Counted from the stretch's first letter, positions 22,995 through 33,282 are shown. The stretch: 64,000 bases of DNA from Dacryopinax spathularia (GCA_037974965.1 JBBPFI010000011.1:124001-188000); one strand, 5' to 3'. Notes: generated by a model from the sequence alone, not told the origin. Made by a program: numbers and translations.

Positions 22995-23041
22995 GTCAGG
23001 GCCCGGAGGAAGCCTTCCTCCGGACGGCGCTCAATCTCTCT
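22995..23041 (-). repeat. Right terminal inverted repeat
   Basis: Reverse complement of the left repeat with two mismatches, both in the hinge of the internal hairpin. It is followed directly by the second AAT copy. Confidence 0.9.
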
Positions 23042-23044
23042 AAT

Positions 23045-23347
23045 GAGCTTGGCAATGATGCGAATCGGGCAGACGGGGAAAGATGCGTGGATAACGATTG
23101 TTATTCCTTGCCAGAGCCGGCCCTGGCTCGTTCCGAGTTATACCTGGGTAGAGGATATCGAAAGAGACGAACAAAAGACGTGTGAAGGATCGTGGTATGA
23201 TTCCGACCGTAGTGGATCGCGAGAACCTCAATCAAGAAAAAACAGAATGAAATGAGCAAGCCCGTGGTATGGCACCAATAAGTCAATCGCAGGAGGAGTA
23301 GGAAGCACCGATGATAGACAGTTGAGAAGAGGGAAGAGGGGTGGCCG
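23045..23347. other. Right flank of the Harbinger element
   Basis: About 300 bp between the element and the next gene's stop codon, with no gene or repeat recognised. The sequence is presumably the 3' UTR of the minus-strand gene at 23.3-25.1 kb. Confidence 0.5.
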
Positions 23348-25117
23348 CTACCAACCCCAAGCGTCGTCCTCCCCCTCATCGTCCTCCCCACTTCCGTCAA
23401 CCTTCCTCGCCCCATCCTCCTTCCCATGCAGCGGCTGCGAAGCACTAGGTGCAGGAGAAGGCAACAACACGCCCAGCCCGCTACTTCTCGCCGCGCTCCC
23501 AATTGCGCTTGCGCTCGCATTCCGTCCCATCAAAGGGTCCTGCAGTCCCTCCTCCGCATCCAGCGGTTCATCCAACAAGCTCGCGCCGCTCCCGCTTCTC
23601 GGCGACGGGATAGGCGACAACGCCGGTCGTTGCGAGACCTGCGCCGTTATCCCTAGTGTGAGGTTCGTAAGACTTGGTCGGGACGAGTGCTCGGTGGTGT
23701 CCGTTAGGGATGACGAGGGCGTGCCGGACAAGGAAGCTCTGTTTCGAGAAGTGGGGGAGGTGAGCCGCCCTTCCCCATAATCGGCCAACCCTGTTCCTTT
23801 TCCTCCTCCCCCTCCTCCTCCTCCTCCTCCGAGGATCGGCTTGCCCTGCTGAGACGTAGGAGAGCTGAACCCCGAGAGGCCGAACCCCAGCCCGGTTAGT
23901 TGGCCGAGGCCGGTAGAGAGTAGTTGACTGGCGCGTTTGGAGGAAGTGGTGTATGTTTCGCTCGCTCGGATGCCGTCTACCGCTCGGGCTAGAGTGCTCG
24001 TCAGGGCTTGGAGGGTCGGGCCTTGCGTCTCGGCGCTGAAGGGCGAGGGCTTGGCGGTCGTGTTGGACAGGGCGGACAGGGGAGATGGTGAGCGCGGTAA
24101 AGAGTCGTCCGTCGAAGTTGAAGTTGTTGTGGAGGAGCCGGACGTAGAGGAGAGGGAGGAGATCGAGTCCCTTCCTGCTGTTGCGGGTGGATGGCGCATC
24201 GGCTGCATCTGCACATGCGTGGGCTTGCCCCCTGAGGTGGGACTGAACAGGCCTAGCCCCGATGCACTGGTGTTCGTTGCTGAAGCCGGGGTGGAGAGGG
24301 AGGTGACGGGACTATCAAACACCAACTCGCCGATCATCTTCGTCCCTTGCTTCAAGACCTCTCCCACTCCAGCTTTCTTCTCCGCTCCCGCTGCGCCTGC
24401 TCCTGCGCCTGCGCCTGCTCCTGCTGCAGTGGCGGACAAGCCCGCCTGGTTGCGCGCTACAAGCCCCTCCCATTTCTTCTTCAGCCCTTGGAGTTCCTTT
24501 TCCGCCTCGGACAGCTGGCGCCGGAGTTCCATAACGCGCGATTCCTTTTGCGCGATGAAAGTGAGCAGGTCGGCGTGTTTCTCTGCTAGGGTCAGCCCGG
24601 CCGGGTTGGGGAGGGCTGTACCGGGGGCGTGTCGACCGTGTGCGGGCGGGGAGAATGGTGCGGGTGTGCTGGATGTGCTGGAGAGACTGGGTCCAGGTGC
24701 GGAGGCGGGAGTGGGTGGAGAGACGAGCTTGACCGGTGATCCCAAGCCATTCTCGGTCCCTTCCCCCGTAGCACTCGCCTGTTTGCGCGGCGAATAAGAG
24801 ATACTAGAGACGCGCTTGACATGCGGGCGTCGTCTCCCGGTTCCGGGGGGAGGGGTGGCCGTAGCTGGTGCCGAGCCTGGTGGGCTGGTATTGGCGCTCC
24901 TACTCCCGGATGGGCGGGGAGGAGGAGAGATGGGTGTGTCGATAAGGAGCGAAAGGGGGCGGAGGCGGGGTTTGCTAGATCCGGATCCGCCGGAGTTTGA
25001 GCTGGATGGTTTCGAGGCGGTATTTGATGATGATGATGTCGACGTGGTGCTGGTGGGGAAGTCGGAGGATGGGAGTGCGCCGAACGAGAGGTGGGGTGCG
25101 CCTACTAGGGCATTCAT
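23348..25117 (-). CDS. Unrecognised Ser/Gly-rich protein with a short coiled coil
   Basis: A single-exon gene of 589 residues. Most of it is Ser/Thr/Pro/Gly low-complexity sequence, but the frame is continuous and codon use is strongly GC3-biased, as in neighbouring genes. Around residues 55-110 are LRPLSLLIDTPISPPPRP and HVKRVSSISYSPRKQ, conserved-looking short motifs followed by a likely phosphorylation-rich region. A coiled coil lies at about 178-222 (LTLAEKHADLLTFIAQKESR, ELRRQLSEAEKELQGLKKKW). An Ala-Gly run follows it, and a pure Gly run occurs near residue 432. The motif layout reminds me of fungal DUF4048-type proteins, but I am not sure. The function is unknown. Confidence 0.75.
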   Translation of the reverse strand: MNALVGAPHLSFGALPSSDFPTSTTSTSSSSNTASKPSSSNSGGSGSSKPRLRPLSLLIDTPISPPPRPSGSRSANTSPPGSAPATATPPPGTGRRRPHVKRVSSISYSPRKQASATGEGTENGLGSPVKLVSPPTPASAPGPSLSSTSSTPAPFSPPAHGRHAPGTALPNPAGLTLAEKHADLLTFIAQKESRVMELRRQLSEAEKELQGLKKKWEGLVARNQAGLSATAAGAGAGAGAGAAGAEKKAGVGEVLKQGTKMIGELVFDSPVTSLSTPASATNTSASGLGLFSPTSGGKPTHVQMQPMRHPPATAGRDSISSLSSTSGSSTTTSTSTDDSLPRSPSPLSALSNTTAKPSPFSAETQGPTLQALTSTLARAVDGIRASETYTTSSKRASQLLSTGLGQLTGLGFGLSGFSSPTSQQGKPILGGGGGGGGGGKGTGLADYGEGRLTSPTSRNRASLSGTPSSSLTDTTEHSSRPSLTNLTLGITAQVSQRPALSPIPSPRSGSGASLLDEPLDAEEGLQDPLMGRNASASAIGSAARSSGLGVLLPSPAPSASQPLHGKEDGARKVDGSGEDDEGEDDAWGW

Positions 25118-25473
25118 CTTCCTTCACTTCGGTAGCGACGTCGAGGGTGGGTGTATGCGCGACAACGAGGAGTATGCCGCCTCAGTGAATGACCAGAGGT
25201 TGGTATGCACGCAGTAGTAGGAGCAAGCAAGTCGAAGCAGAATAAAAACGAGTGACAATAACGATAGACAATCCAACCCAATAAAGGAGTGTGAGTTGGC
25301 CCTAATAGACCAGTGTAGCAAGTTGGCTTTTGTCGTCAAGTTAGGAGGCAGGGGTCGACAGCGATATGCGATGCACGCGTTGAGGAACGCGAGAAGGCGC
25401 GGGGCGGGGATTGGTCCCGTCGCCGTCGGGGCATGAATGAATTGAATGTATGCGGGTTGATGAAGATTATTAG
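25118..25473. other. Spacer between the low-complexity gene and the MULE-like element
   Basis: Promoter side of the minus-strand gene, AT-rich relative to the coding sequence. No gene is recognised. Confidence 0.5.
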
Positions 25474-25483
25474 TTGTACATTG
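25474..25483 (+). repeat. Left 10-bp target-site duplication
   Basis: TTGTACATTG, identical to 26161-26170, directly abutting the inverted repeats of the MULE-like element. Confidence 0.8.
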
Positions 25484-26160
25484 ATCTCTGCCACGGCTCC
25501 CCTCCCCGGGTCCACTTTCGGTTCCGAGGGGGTCCGCGTCAAAGAGCACAGCCGCTAGCAAGGGTCCAGAGTCCGCTGTCTTTACACTGTTAAATTACTC
25601 TCAATTTCGTTACTAGCTACTACTGTAATGATCAGTATTTTTGCTCTAGGGTAATTAGCTTCAAATGCAATTTACTGTGGTTTAAAATGTTGAGAAATGA
25701 GTGAAAACAGCGAAGTTTGCGAGTGGCTGTGTACGTAGGACCCTGCTCTGTCATCAATGATGAGTCAGCACAAGTGCGCCCGGTCATCTGTGTTTAAGTC
25801 TCACACAAATAATGACCCAGTAAACACACCTACCTAGGTTAGGGTTAGGGGCGAGCAAAGCGAGCGGTAGGGGATAGGGTTAGGGTTGGGTCGAAGGGGT
25901 TAGGGTTAGTTTATAATATTATTCTGTAAAGTAATTAGCATCTATTAGATTGGTAGAGTATATATCTTTATTCGAGCCGGGCCAAACCAACTTAACTGAC
26001 AGCTAAAAAGCAAATATCCCTCTGTAAGTTGCATTTTAAATGCCCGAAACAATGCCATTTAACGCCTTATTTTAACTAATAAAATGGTTCTGAACATAAT
26101 AAGTGCCGGAAGGGCTCTCGGAGCCGAAAGTGGACCCGGGGGGGGGAGCCGTGGCGAAGT
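25484..26160. mobile_element. Non-autonomous MULE-like DNA element (MITE)
   Basis: A 677-bp non-coding element with ~48-bp terminal inverted repeats (25484-25531 and 26111-26160), sharing GCCACGGCTCCC and CGGGTCCACTTTCGG. It is flanked by a perfect 10-bp direct repeat, TTGTACATTG, at 25474-25483 and 26161-26170. Long inverted repeats with a 9-11-bp target duplication are the usual signs of Mutator-like elements. The interior is AT-rich, encodes nothing, and includes short telomere-like repeats. The family assignment rests only on duplication length and end structure; no transposase is present to test it. Confidence 0.78.
25838..25909 (+). repeat. Interstitial telomere-like TTAGGG repeats
   Basis: Short, interrupted runs of TTAGGG (GGTTAGGGTTAGGGG, ATAGGGTTAGGGTTGGG, GGTTAGGGTTAG) with G-rich spacers, inside the MULE-like element. 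TTAGGG is the telomere unit of most filamentous fungi. Confidence 0.85.
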
Positions 26161-26170
26161 TTGTACATTG
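26161..26170 (+). repeat. Right 10-bp target-site duplication
   Basis: TTGTACATTG, identical to the left copy at 25474-25483. Confidence 0.8.
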
Positions 26171-26260
26171 CAGAAATACATCATCGACTACTACTATGGC
26201 CGAAGAGTGGTAACGCCAGTAAGGCGGTTTGTGAGCAGGATAAGGAAGAAGAAGACCTTG

Positions 26261-27290
26261 CTAATGCCCCTCCCCATCCTCCCCATCCCCATCCTCGTAC
26301 ATCTCCTTCCTAGCCCTCTCCGCCATCCTCCGCCTCATAGCCTCCACCTTCTTCCCCGCACCATTAAACATCCCCCCCGTGGCCGTCCCGCACGCAGCGC
26401 ACTTCGGCGTCTTCCTAAACCGTTCAATCGCGCATTTGCTGCAGAAGTAGTGTCCGCATTTGGTCACTATTGGGTCCGTGTAGGGCTTGCGGCAGAGAAG
26501 GCAGGCAAAGGGGATCTCTTCTTCTTCTTCGTCTGAGCTGTCTTCCTCCTGGTTGCCAGAGCCGCCGCCGGACCGCTGCTGTTCTTCCCACTGGCGGTCG
26601 AGTTGCCACCCTTGCAGATCTATCACACCATGCGTCAGTATCTGCTTATTTGCAAACCAAAGAGAAAGAATGAGAAGGGAAAGTGGAAATGGACGCACAT
26701 GTCCCCCGATCATGCAAAAACTTGCACGTATCCCCAAACCCGCAGTATCCCGTCTCCTTATAATCCTTACACACATCCGGCTGATAATCCGTGATCGTCA
26801 CCTGCCGTATCGTACTCGGCGCCGCCCTAACCGGTCCGGAACGCATGGTCTTGGGGACTTCCTGGCGTTTTTTGATGTGCGATTTATACCCTGCTAAGCC
26901 GTGGTACAGGCCGTCGTCTGGATCGGGCAGGTCTTCGGAGTCGCCTAGGGCAGGGTCGAGCCGGGCGCGCTTGCGCGCGTTGTGCGCGTCGGCCTCTTCG
27001 CGCTCTTCGTCGGAGAGGGAGTATCCTTCGGGTAAGGCAGCAGTGCCCGAGCCGTAGTTAACGTCCACTCTTTCCCTCTTCGAGGACCTCTTCGTACCCG
27101 CGCTCAGGAGCGAGGAAGTCGTTTTCTTGGGTGGTACCACGACGGAGCTCGAGATGGTGGATGTACTTGGTTCGCCTGGCGTGTTTGAGGTGCTGGAGGG
27201 CGATGGAGAACGCGGTTTTGTGCGTGAGGAGGCCGGGCGGGATTTAGGTGGTTTGCGGAAGAACGGGACGGGGGCGTCCGTTTCGGCCAT
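26261..27290 (-). CDS. CWC24: Cwc24/RNF113-type splicing factor
   Basis: Cwc24 joins the spliceosome before the first step and contacts the 5' splice site; its human relative is RNF113A. Two exons, 27290-26699 and 26619-26261, give 316 residues. Order of parts: a Ser/Pro/Lys-rich N-terminus (FFRKPPKSRPASSRTK), then a CCCH zinc finger, VCKDYKETGYCGFGDTCKFLH (C-x8-C-x5-C-x3-H, residues ~174-194). The conserved linker YLQGWQLDRQWEEQ follows, then a C3HC4 RING, CLLCRKPYTDPIVTKCGHYF with CSKCAIERF and KCAACG (~238-275). The C-terminus is a charged helix. The intron interrupts the linker right after the CCCH finger. It shares a 400-bp upstream region with SPC3 on the opposite strand. Confidence 0.93.
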
Positions 27291-27690
27291 GCTGTTCGTG
27301 CTGGGAGATCGATAGCCCTTTTTTTGGTTCAGCGGACACGAGCAATAGCCTTCAAACAAGTGAAGTTGACGGCGAAGCGGGATGAGATGTTAGTGGAGGT
27401 GGCCGTTGCCTATGAAGGCGTTTGTACACTTTCTGTAGTCGTGGCCGGTGCTTTGTAGACTGCGACCAACTCACGCAGCTGCATAAGAAGACCCTTAGTC
27501 AGCGATGAGCGGCTGTGCAACCGCTTCCGGTAACGCGAACCCGCGAGAAGACATCGGTCCCTGACACGTCCCCACTGCAGTTCGTGAACACGACACGCCC
27601 GCGCTGCCCAACCTCCTGCTCGCCAAAAAGGCCCAGTACTGACGGGCATCCTGCTAGGCTCGATTGGATTGAGGAGGTGAAGGGGGCAGG
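27291..27690. promoter_or_regulatory. Shared upstream region of CWC24 and SPC3
   Basis: Exactly 400 bp separate the two divergent start codons. No TATA box is obvious. Pyrimidine tracts lie on the SPC3 side. It must hold both promoters, so a bidirectional promoter is plausible, but that is inference. Confidence 0.5.
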
Positions 27691-28541
27691 ATGCACTCGA
27701 CTTATAATAGGCTGTCGACTATCGTTAGTCATGCCAGTACGGCTCTGATGGTCCTCCTGGGCCTAGTAGCGGCCACGAGCTACTTGACGCTCCCGACCGC
27801 GCCGCCCGCAACGGTGGACGTCAAGGCTGTCCAAGTGTGCGTCCTTCTCCATGCCCCCACTTCAAGAGAGAGAAGGGGAAGACGGTCACTGAGCGCCAGA
27901 TGTGCAGGTATCAGGAAAGGTATCGACCGAACGAAGTCGCCTGGATCCGATACGACATCGACGCTGACCTCCGGCCCCTCTTCACCTGGAACACAAAACA
28001 AGTCTTCGCCTACCTCGTCGTCGACTACTCCGACGCACCCAACGCCACTCTCAGCAGCTCAGAGCCAGGGGCACAGGAAGATCTGGCCAGGGATAGGAGG
28101 GCGGGGAACTCGATCGTTGCGTGGGATAGGATCGTGAGGAGGGAGAGGGATGGGAGGATCAGGATTGAGGGAGGGAGGAATAAGTATCCGTTGAGGGCGG
28201 TGGGGAAGAAGTTTTAGTGCGTCCCTCTTTCTTTTCCTTTCTCTCTGGCCTCCGTTTCTATCACCTTGACCTCTCTCGTTACCTGCAGTCTTCTTTCTTC
28301 CCTTTGCCATCACCTCCCCTCTCGCTGCTCCTCTGCCTCTTTCTCTCCCCCTTCCCGGGACCCGGGAGCGCCTCCTTCCACTAATGCTTCGCACTGGTAC
28401 TGACCCTCTTGCAGCGGCGCCGAACCATTCCGCGCTCGCCTAATGTACAACATCATGCCCTGGGTCGGAGTCCTCACGTACGGCCAAGCAGGTGCGAGTA
28501 AAGAGGTAATGGAATGGCCCAGGGCGCAGGTGATGTCGTGA
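27691..28541 (+). CDS. SPC3: Signal peptidase complex subunit 3
   Basis: Spc3 (human SPCS3) is an essential ER-membrane subunit of signal peptidase. Three exons, 27691-27834, 27900-28216 and 28415-28541, give 195 residues. It starts MHSTYNRLSTIVSHASTALM, the family N-terminus with a single membrane helix (~15-35). The lumenal part has the hallmark YDIDADLRPLFTWNTKQVF, then YLVVDY, IVAWDRIVRR, NKYPLRAVGKKFYG and LMYNIMPWVGVLTYG. The intron phases close only with the acceptor at 27899. The second intron is 198 nt. The C-terminus after the last conserved block is short. Confidence 0.94.
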
Positions 28542-29302
28542 GCGTCCGTGCACGAAGCAGAGAGATGGGAGGTAGGCGAGAGATGGGAGCGATAGCACAT
28601 GTGGGAGATGTGTGACAGGGGCAGGACAGGCGAGACGGGCGAGACGGGCAGGGTGGGAGAGGTATACCTTGTTGTAGGTGATGATGAATATACCCGATGA
28701 CGAGTGTCGACTCTGGCTGTTTCATGCACTATGTGGTGCCTGCGTCCTCCCGAGTCGGCCGAACCATCAGCATCATTTCTCTCTGCGGTATAAGACGACT
28801 ATCATTACTGCTGGCTGTTGGCTCGCTAAATGCCGGCAAGGTTACTGTACATTATCTATTCACTCCACTCCGACTGCTTAAGCGGACTAGGGGAACACCG
28901 ACGACGCAAACGGGGGAAATGACCGGCGGCATGCATCCGTCTACAGAAGACACTCTACTTTTCGCGCCCCAAACACAGGCACGAATCCGGAGAACGGACA
29001 CCTACAAACGTACCCGGGGAAAAAAACGTGGCTGGCAACCGATCGCATCAGAAGTGTTTCGGGCTAGATGCATATCATGTACTGTATACTGTATACGTGC
29101 CCTCGGTGGGCCTCCGGGAAGCACGTCAACGCAGAGCACGCCGAGGAGTGCGAGGGGAGACGTCCAGGATTCCAACGTACACATTGTGGAAAACGGCCCA
29201 CTGCGCCCTTGGCGTTCTCTGCGGGCTGCATTCGTCCGGATGAAGTAGGGAGGAACGGTAGCATGATCATTCCACCGGGCCCGGGCACCCGTCCGAGTTC
29301 GG
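28542..29302. other. Start of a 4.9-kb gene-poor island
   Basis: After SPC3 no reading frame over 200 codons begins with ATG and none resembles a known family on either strand up to 29.3 kb. Base composition remains GC-rich. Confidence 0.5.
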
Positions 29303-30240
29303 TGGGAAGCGGAAAGAGTCCTTCGACCTGGCTCACCAAAGCCATATGACGAGGAGTGCGGAGCAAACCCGTCAGCGCGCTCTGGATAACCAGGTCGGAG
29401 GGCACTCTTCCCCCAAATAGGAGCAGGAGCTTGGTTTGGTTGGATGGTGACACGAGATGCCAGAACAGGAATAGACAATAGAGAGTGCCATGATGGACCA
29501 AGCACCTATCGGGGCGACAACTTTCGACGTCAGCTCTCTTAAAGATCGCTGACGTACAACGTAGACCGCGGCAGGTGCTGAGTACGTCATTGCTTGTAGA
29601 AACTATTGCCCAAGGCGTTTGGGACGCGAAGCCGCAGAGCAAGGCAATAAGAGGACCACCTTGGATTTGGAAATGATAGGGGGCATGGAGAGTCCCGACG
29701 AACCTCAGGCCACGGGCAGAGCCTTCCCGGTCACGGTGGGCAGTCAAACAAAGGGGAAAGAGTACTTGCGACCTGGTCCGGTTCTACCAGGAGTACATGA
29801 TAAAGAGCGGGAAGTAGCTCCATCAACCCTGAGACAGACCAGGTCGAAGGTCACTCTTTCCACAAACCGGGGAGCATCATGGACTGCCCTTTGTACAGGA
29901 GATTGTGTAAGGCGAGCAATGGCCAACCGAGCACCGAGTGGTTGATCTTCCTGTGACGACAGAACACTCCGTCGTAAGAAGAGAACCGCTTCCGGTGCTG
30001 AGAAGGTCATGGCCCGTCGAGTGTAGCGTCCCGGGTTTCAAGTTACGGGCATAAAGAGAGCGGCAGAGCACGCACACGGCGATCGGAGGGATGGCGGACC
30101 GAGCACCGAGTGGTTTCTCTTTGTCCTGACCACAGAGGCACAGACGGCTCTGTAGTAGAAAAAAAACCGCTGAAAAATGCTGAGTCCGCCACGCCCGAGC
30201 TTGTCTGTCGTTCCTGGTTATGGCGAGAGAAGGCCGCAGA
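29303..30240. repeat. Degenerate ~430-bp tandem repeat with hairpin arms
   Basis: Two and a partial third copy of a diverged unit. Each full unit opens with an inverted pair: GAAAGAGTCCTTCGACCTGG at 29310 facing its complement at 29391-29412, and GGAAAGAGTACTTGCGACCTG at 29755 facing 29838-29862. Then come GGACCGAGCACCGAGTGG-like (29495, 29922, 30096), GAACCGCTTCCGGTGCTGAG-like (about 29563, 29982, 30165) and GCCGCAGAG-like (29631, 30061, 30232) blocks in the same order. The third unit lacks the hairpin part. No long reading frame runs through them. Confidence 0.7.
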
Positions 30241-32754
30241 GTATTGGAGCCAAGACGATTGCGCTGTCCGCCTGACCGACACTGTCTCGTCGAACAGAAA
30301 CATGCTTCAGGCTTGAGGGGCTTGCGCGAACCGGCTCTTCGGGCTGAGCAAGGACTTCGGCAAGGCAGTGTCGGACAGGAGAGACTTTGAGGAAGGAAGC
30401 CAAAGGAGCCACGATCTCGCGAATATTGCAGAAACCGAGGACCGAGGATCAGGAGACGCAGTTATCCGGAGAGGCTCCTGGAAGGAGGGAGTCAGACGAA
30501 CTGGCTGTGGCAGATACTTGCAACATGACGAACACGGCAGCTGTGTCATGCATGCGCTGCCCGCGCCAGTTCGAGGGGTACGCCTTTCGAAGCATTACAG
30601 ACGAAGCTGGACCGCCTGGACCATAACAGCGATGGCGAAGAGCAGGCAGAGCGCGGAAAAACAGCCGAGAAAGCACTTTCAGAGACCGACGCTGAGGAGA
30701 CACGTTTGTCTATTACCAACATGTTCTGACGCTGTCACGGACAGACTCGTGAAGGTTGGAAGACAGCAGGGCTGCGGTCTCAGTGTAGGACAATGAAGTA
30801 GAGGCCGTGGCAGGAATAGTCATTCGCCGTTCCGGGAAGAGCGGGCAGAACAATGCTGGGTACACCGAGGAACTATTCTGCGAGGGCGTATCAACGTGGG
30901 ACGTTGAGATCCGTCTACAGCGCGCTCGGTATTCCTCAGCCCGTCTGCCCGGCTGACGTTCGCTGACACGACCATGCAGCGAACATGTTTCCGCCGACGT
31001 GCAGCCCAAGTGTAGAAGTGGTACGAGACTCTGCGACCTCGATGTATAAACACCATCGACGACACGGATGAACCATGTCGTTGTAGTGCGCGTAACCGAG
31101 GTCGGAGCTGACCCCACCACGTCTCCCGAGTAGAGCCACCACCGAGGTCCGATACCGGGGGAAAACAGCCCGATCCACGCTTTCATGAGCCCGGCAGCCC
31201 GACGGCTACAACTTAACTCGTCTGTCCCACACATGGCTTGTGAGAACAGACGAGAACGAGCACCAGAGATGCTGGGCTGACGATCGGCAGTCAGCTGTCG
31301 GAGAGGAGTGCCAGCGCCTGGTGAAGGCACCCAGTAGAGACGTCAGGACAGGATACATATTGCGAGTGGCATCAGCCAGGGAGAGTCGACGCCGAGGTAC
31401 ACCGAGCATTGCATCCGCTTCTTGGACACCGATTGTCGATGTTGAAAGCGATCGTTGCTCCTCTCGGTGTTCCTCGGTTCGAGAGCCTCGAGGTCGCGGG
31501 GACGTTCCTGAGACCGAAAAGCGACTTCACGACCCGATGTTGACATAGTGAAGGGACAAACACGCCCGCAAACGCTGCATGATCATGCCATCCACGCTAC
31601 ATAAGGTCGTGATGATGCACCTAGTCGCACTCGCCGAAAGAATGGTCGAACTAGGCGGATATCCGAAGGAGCATGGACCGGGGCAGGGAACACCATAGAT
31701 CGATCGCAGAGCAGCTGCAGTACTCTGACCTGCGGCGGTCTATGGAGTTCGCCAGCAGGTGTCGAGTCGTTTGCGTGCAGGACGGAGAGTAGGAGAGGAC
31801 GCTGGTCAACCGCCAGACACTGAGCGGAATTACGCTGGGGGCACGGCTCCGGCGACATCCGCTCATAGGGGAGGCGAGGGTCGTCTCGAGCCGACCAGGC
31901 CGTCCGAATCGATGTGTCAGGCGGCGGACGGGGCTCCTTGTGTGTTCCTCGGAGGGACGGGGTATCATCAGGTGGGGATGGAGAGAGGAGAACGAACGAC
32001 GTCAAGCTTTTGGCAGAAGAGACAGGGTTATATACCCTGTCGAGCGTGCCGAACCGTTCACCGGGAAGAGTCGTGACTCGTCGAGCCGGGTAGTTCCGCC
32101 GGCGGGGGTAGGAATCGACGGTAATAGTGGAAGTCGTACGATACCGAACTTTCGGAGCTCGACAATTCCCGTTTTAATGCACGCAGGAAGAACGCAAGAA
32201 GTCTTCTAACGTAGGTAAGTCTCTTGGAAGGGGAACGAACGCGAATCGCCTGATCAGGCAACATCCTTGCCCATATTGAGCTCTGCTGCTTCCACTTTAG
32301 GGTCTTCTCCTAATGATCTGCAGAAGGATGTCATTTTGGCAGAGCAGAAGTGAGAAGAACCAGTCCTTCAAAGAACACCTCGCCTGCAATTCGCTGCTCG
32401 GGCTGATCCTCTTTCGAAGTGCGGTCCATAGAAGCTGCCCAGCGTTCGCAACAAGCAGATCGTTCTGGCAAGATCCGTCGAGCTCATCGCCCGCAGCTCA
32501 GAGCAGAGCCAAGATCGCCGCCAAGAACCAAGAACGTACTCCAAGGTTGACGAAAGAAATGAAGAAAGCAAACAGACCGCCTTTTGGGGGCACCGCGCGC
32601 AGTCTTGCCTGACGGGTCTCGTGCGTGTTCTCAGACCCATCCCTGGCCTTTCGAAGTCCCGACGAAACCCCCGAGCCGGTGCCAAGCCTTCTCGTGCCGC
32701 GCCAAGAGTGAGGCGCGTCATTCCCCACAGCTATAAACGGAGCAAAGCCCTCTG
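30241..32754. other. Gene-poor sequence, no recognised content
   Basis: Frames on both strands are short and overlap one another. One 60-codon stretch at about 30560-30728 reads like a charged helix (QTKLDRLDHNSDGEEQAER), but nothing around it extends it. A 19-bp near-palindrome lies at 32022-32040. It may be very old element debris, but no family is identifiable. Confidence 0.4.
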
Positions 32755-32943
32755 ATGCCATTGTTGAACACGGTAATGTCGTGTTCTGCCACCGCAATGG
32801 CACCTGCACCTATTCTGCCATCGGGTCCCACACAGCCGGGCATGTTGCTGCCTGATTATGGTGGTTATCTCATTCTCATTAATGGGAAAGATTTTATTAC
32901 CGACCTGAAAACAACTGACTCTGATAGTGCTATCGAGACTTAG
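32755..32943 (+). CDS. Small ORF at the edge of an AT-rich patch, doubtful
   Basis: A 62-codon ATG frame, preceded 18 bp upstream by TATAAA (32732-32737) and followed by an AT-rich tail with AATAAA-like sequence (about 32972) and two A-runs near 32997 and 33060. The peptide (ending TDLKTTDSDSAIET) matches nothing I know. Base composition drops sharply here compared with the flanks. It may be a retroposed transcript fragment, or chance. Confidence 0.25.
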   Translation: MPLLNTVMSCSATAMAPAPILPSGPTQPGMLLPDYGGYLILINGKDFITDLKTTDSDSAIET

Positions 32944-33282
32944 TTTTCAAAAAACATTTTGAATTTATATTGTTAATAAACTTAAGAATAAGTCCAAAAA
33001 AAAACTGGGTAGGTGTTCGAATCGCTTAATTTTGTGAAGAAAAGCATATTGAGCCTGGAAAAAAAATGAATCAATTAAATATTTATTGAGCGGCTAGCTG
33101 AGAAAGAGAGTGATCATAGCGGTAAGTAGGGATACTGGTTAGAATTCGACCTTATGAGCCGATATCTTGACCACAATAATGGGACATAACGCGTCCGGAT
33201 GGCAGATCAGGAGACCACCAACTACCGAATGGCATCCGAGGTTCCAAACTTCGGAGCGATGGCATCCGAGGGCTTTGCTCGC
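32944..33282. other. AT-rich patch and GST upstream region
   Basis: Strongly AT-rich from about 32940 to 33160, unlike the rest of the window. It has a direct repeat ATGGCATCCGAG at 33229-33240 and 33259-33270, 30 bp apart, just ahead of the GST promoter. Confidence 0.5.

Larger units (their letters stand above)
20528..23041. mobile_element. PIF/Harbinger DNA transposon, apparently complete
   Basis: A 2,514-bp element bounded by 47-bp terminal inverted repeats that differ at two positions, with the 3-bp direct repeat AAT on both sides (20525-20527 and 23042-23044). PIF/Harbinger elements make 3-bp duplications, usually TTA/TAA, so AAT is slightly atypical. Inside are two convergent genes whose stops are 12 bp apart: a DDE transposase on plus and a Myb/SANT-like protein on minus, the classic two-gene Harbinger layout. 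Both frames are open after splicing of short introns, and the repeats are nearly identical, so the insertion looks recent and possibly still competent. Other copies in the genome cannot be seen from here. Confidence 0.9.

Noticed and set aside
30713-31330. 205-codon minus-strand frame in the gene-poor island
   Set aside because: It overlaps other frames of similar length, has Arg/Ser-rich random-looking composition and no recognisable motif.
28542-32750. An LTR or other retroelement fossil in the gene-poor island
   Set aside because: I found no matching long terminal repeats, no reverse transcriptase or integrase motifs and no primer-binding site, so no family can be named.
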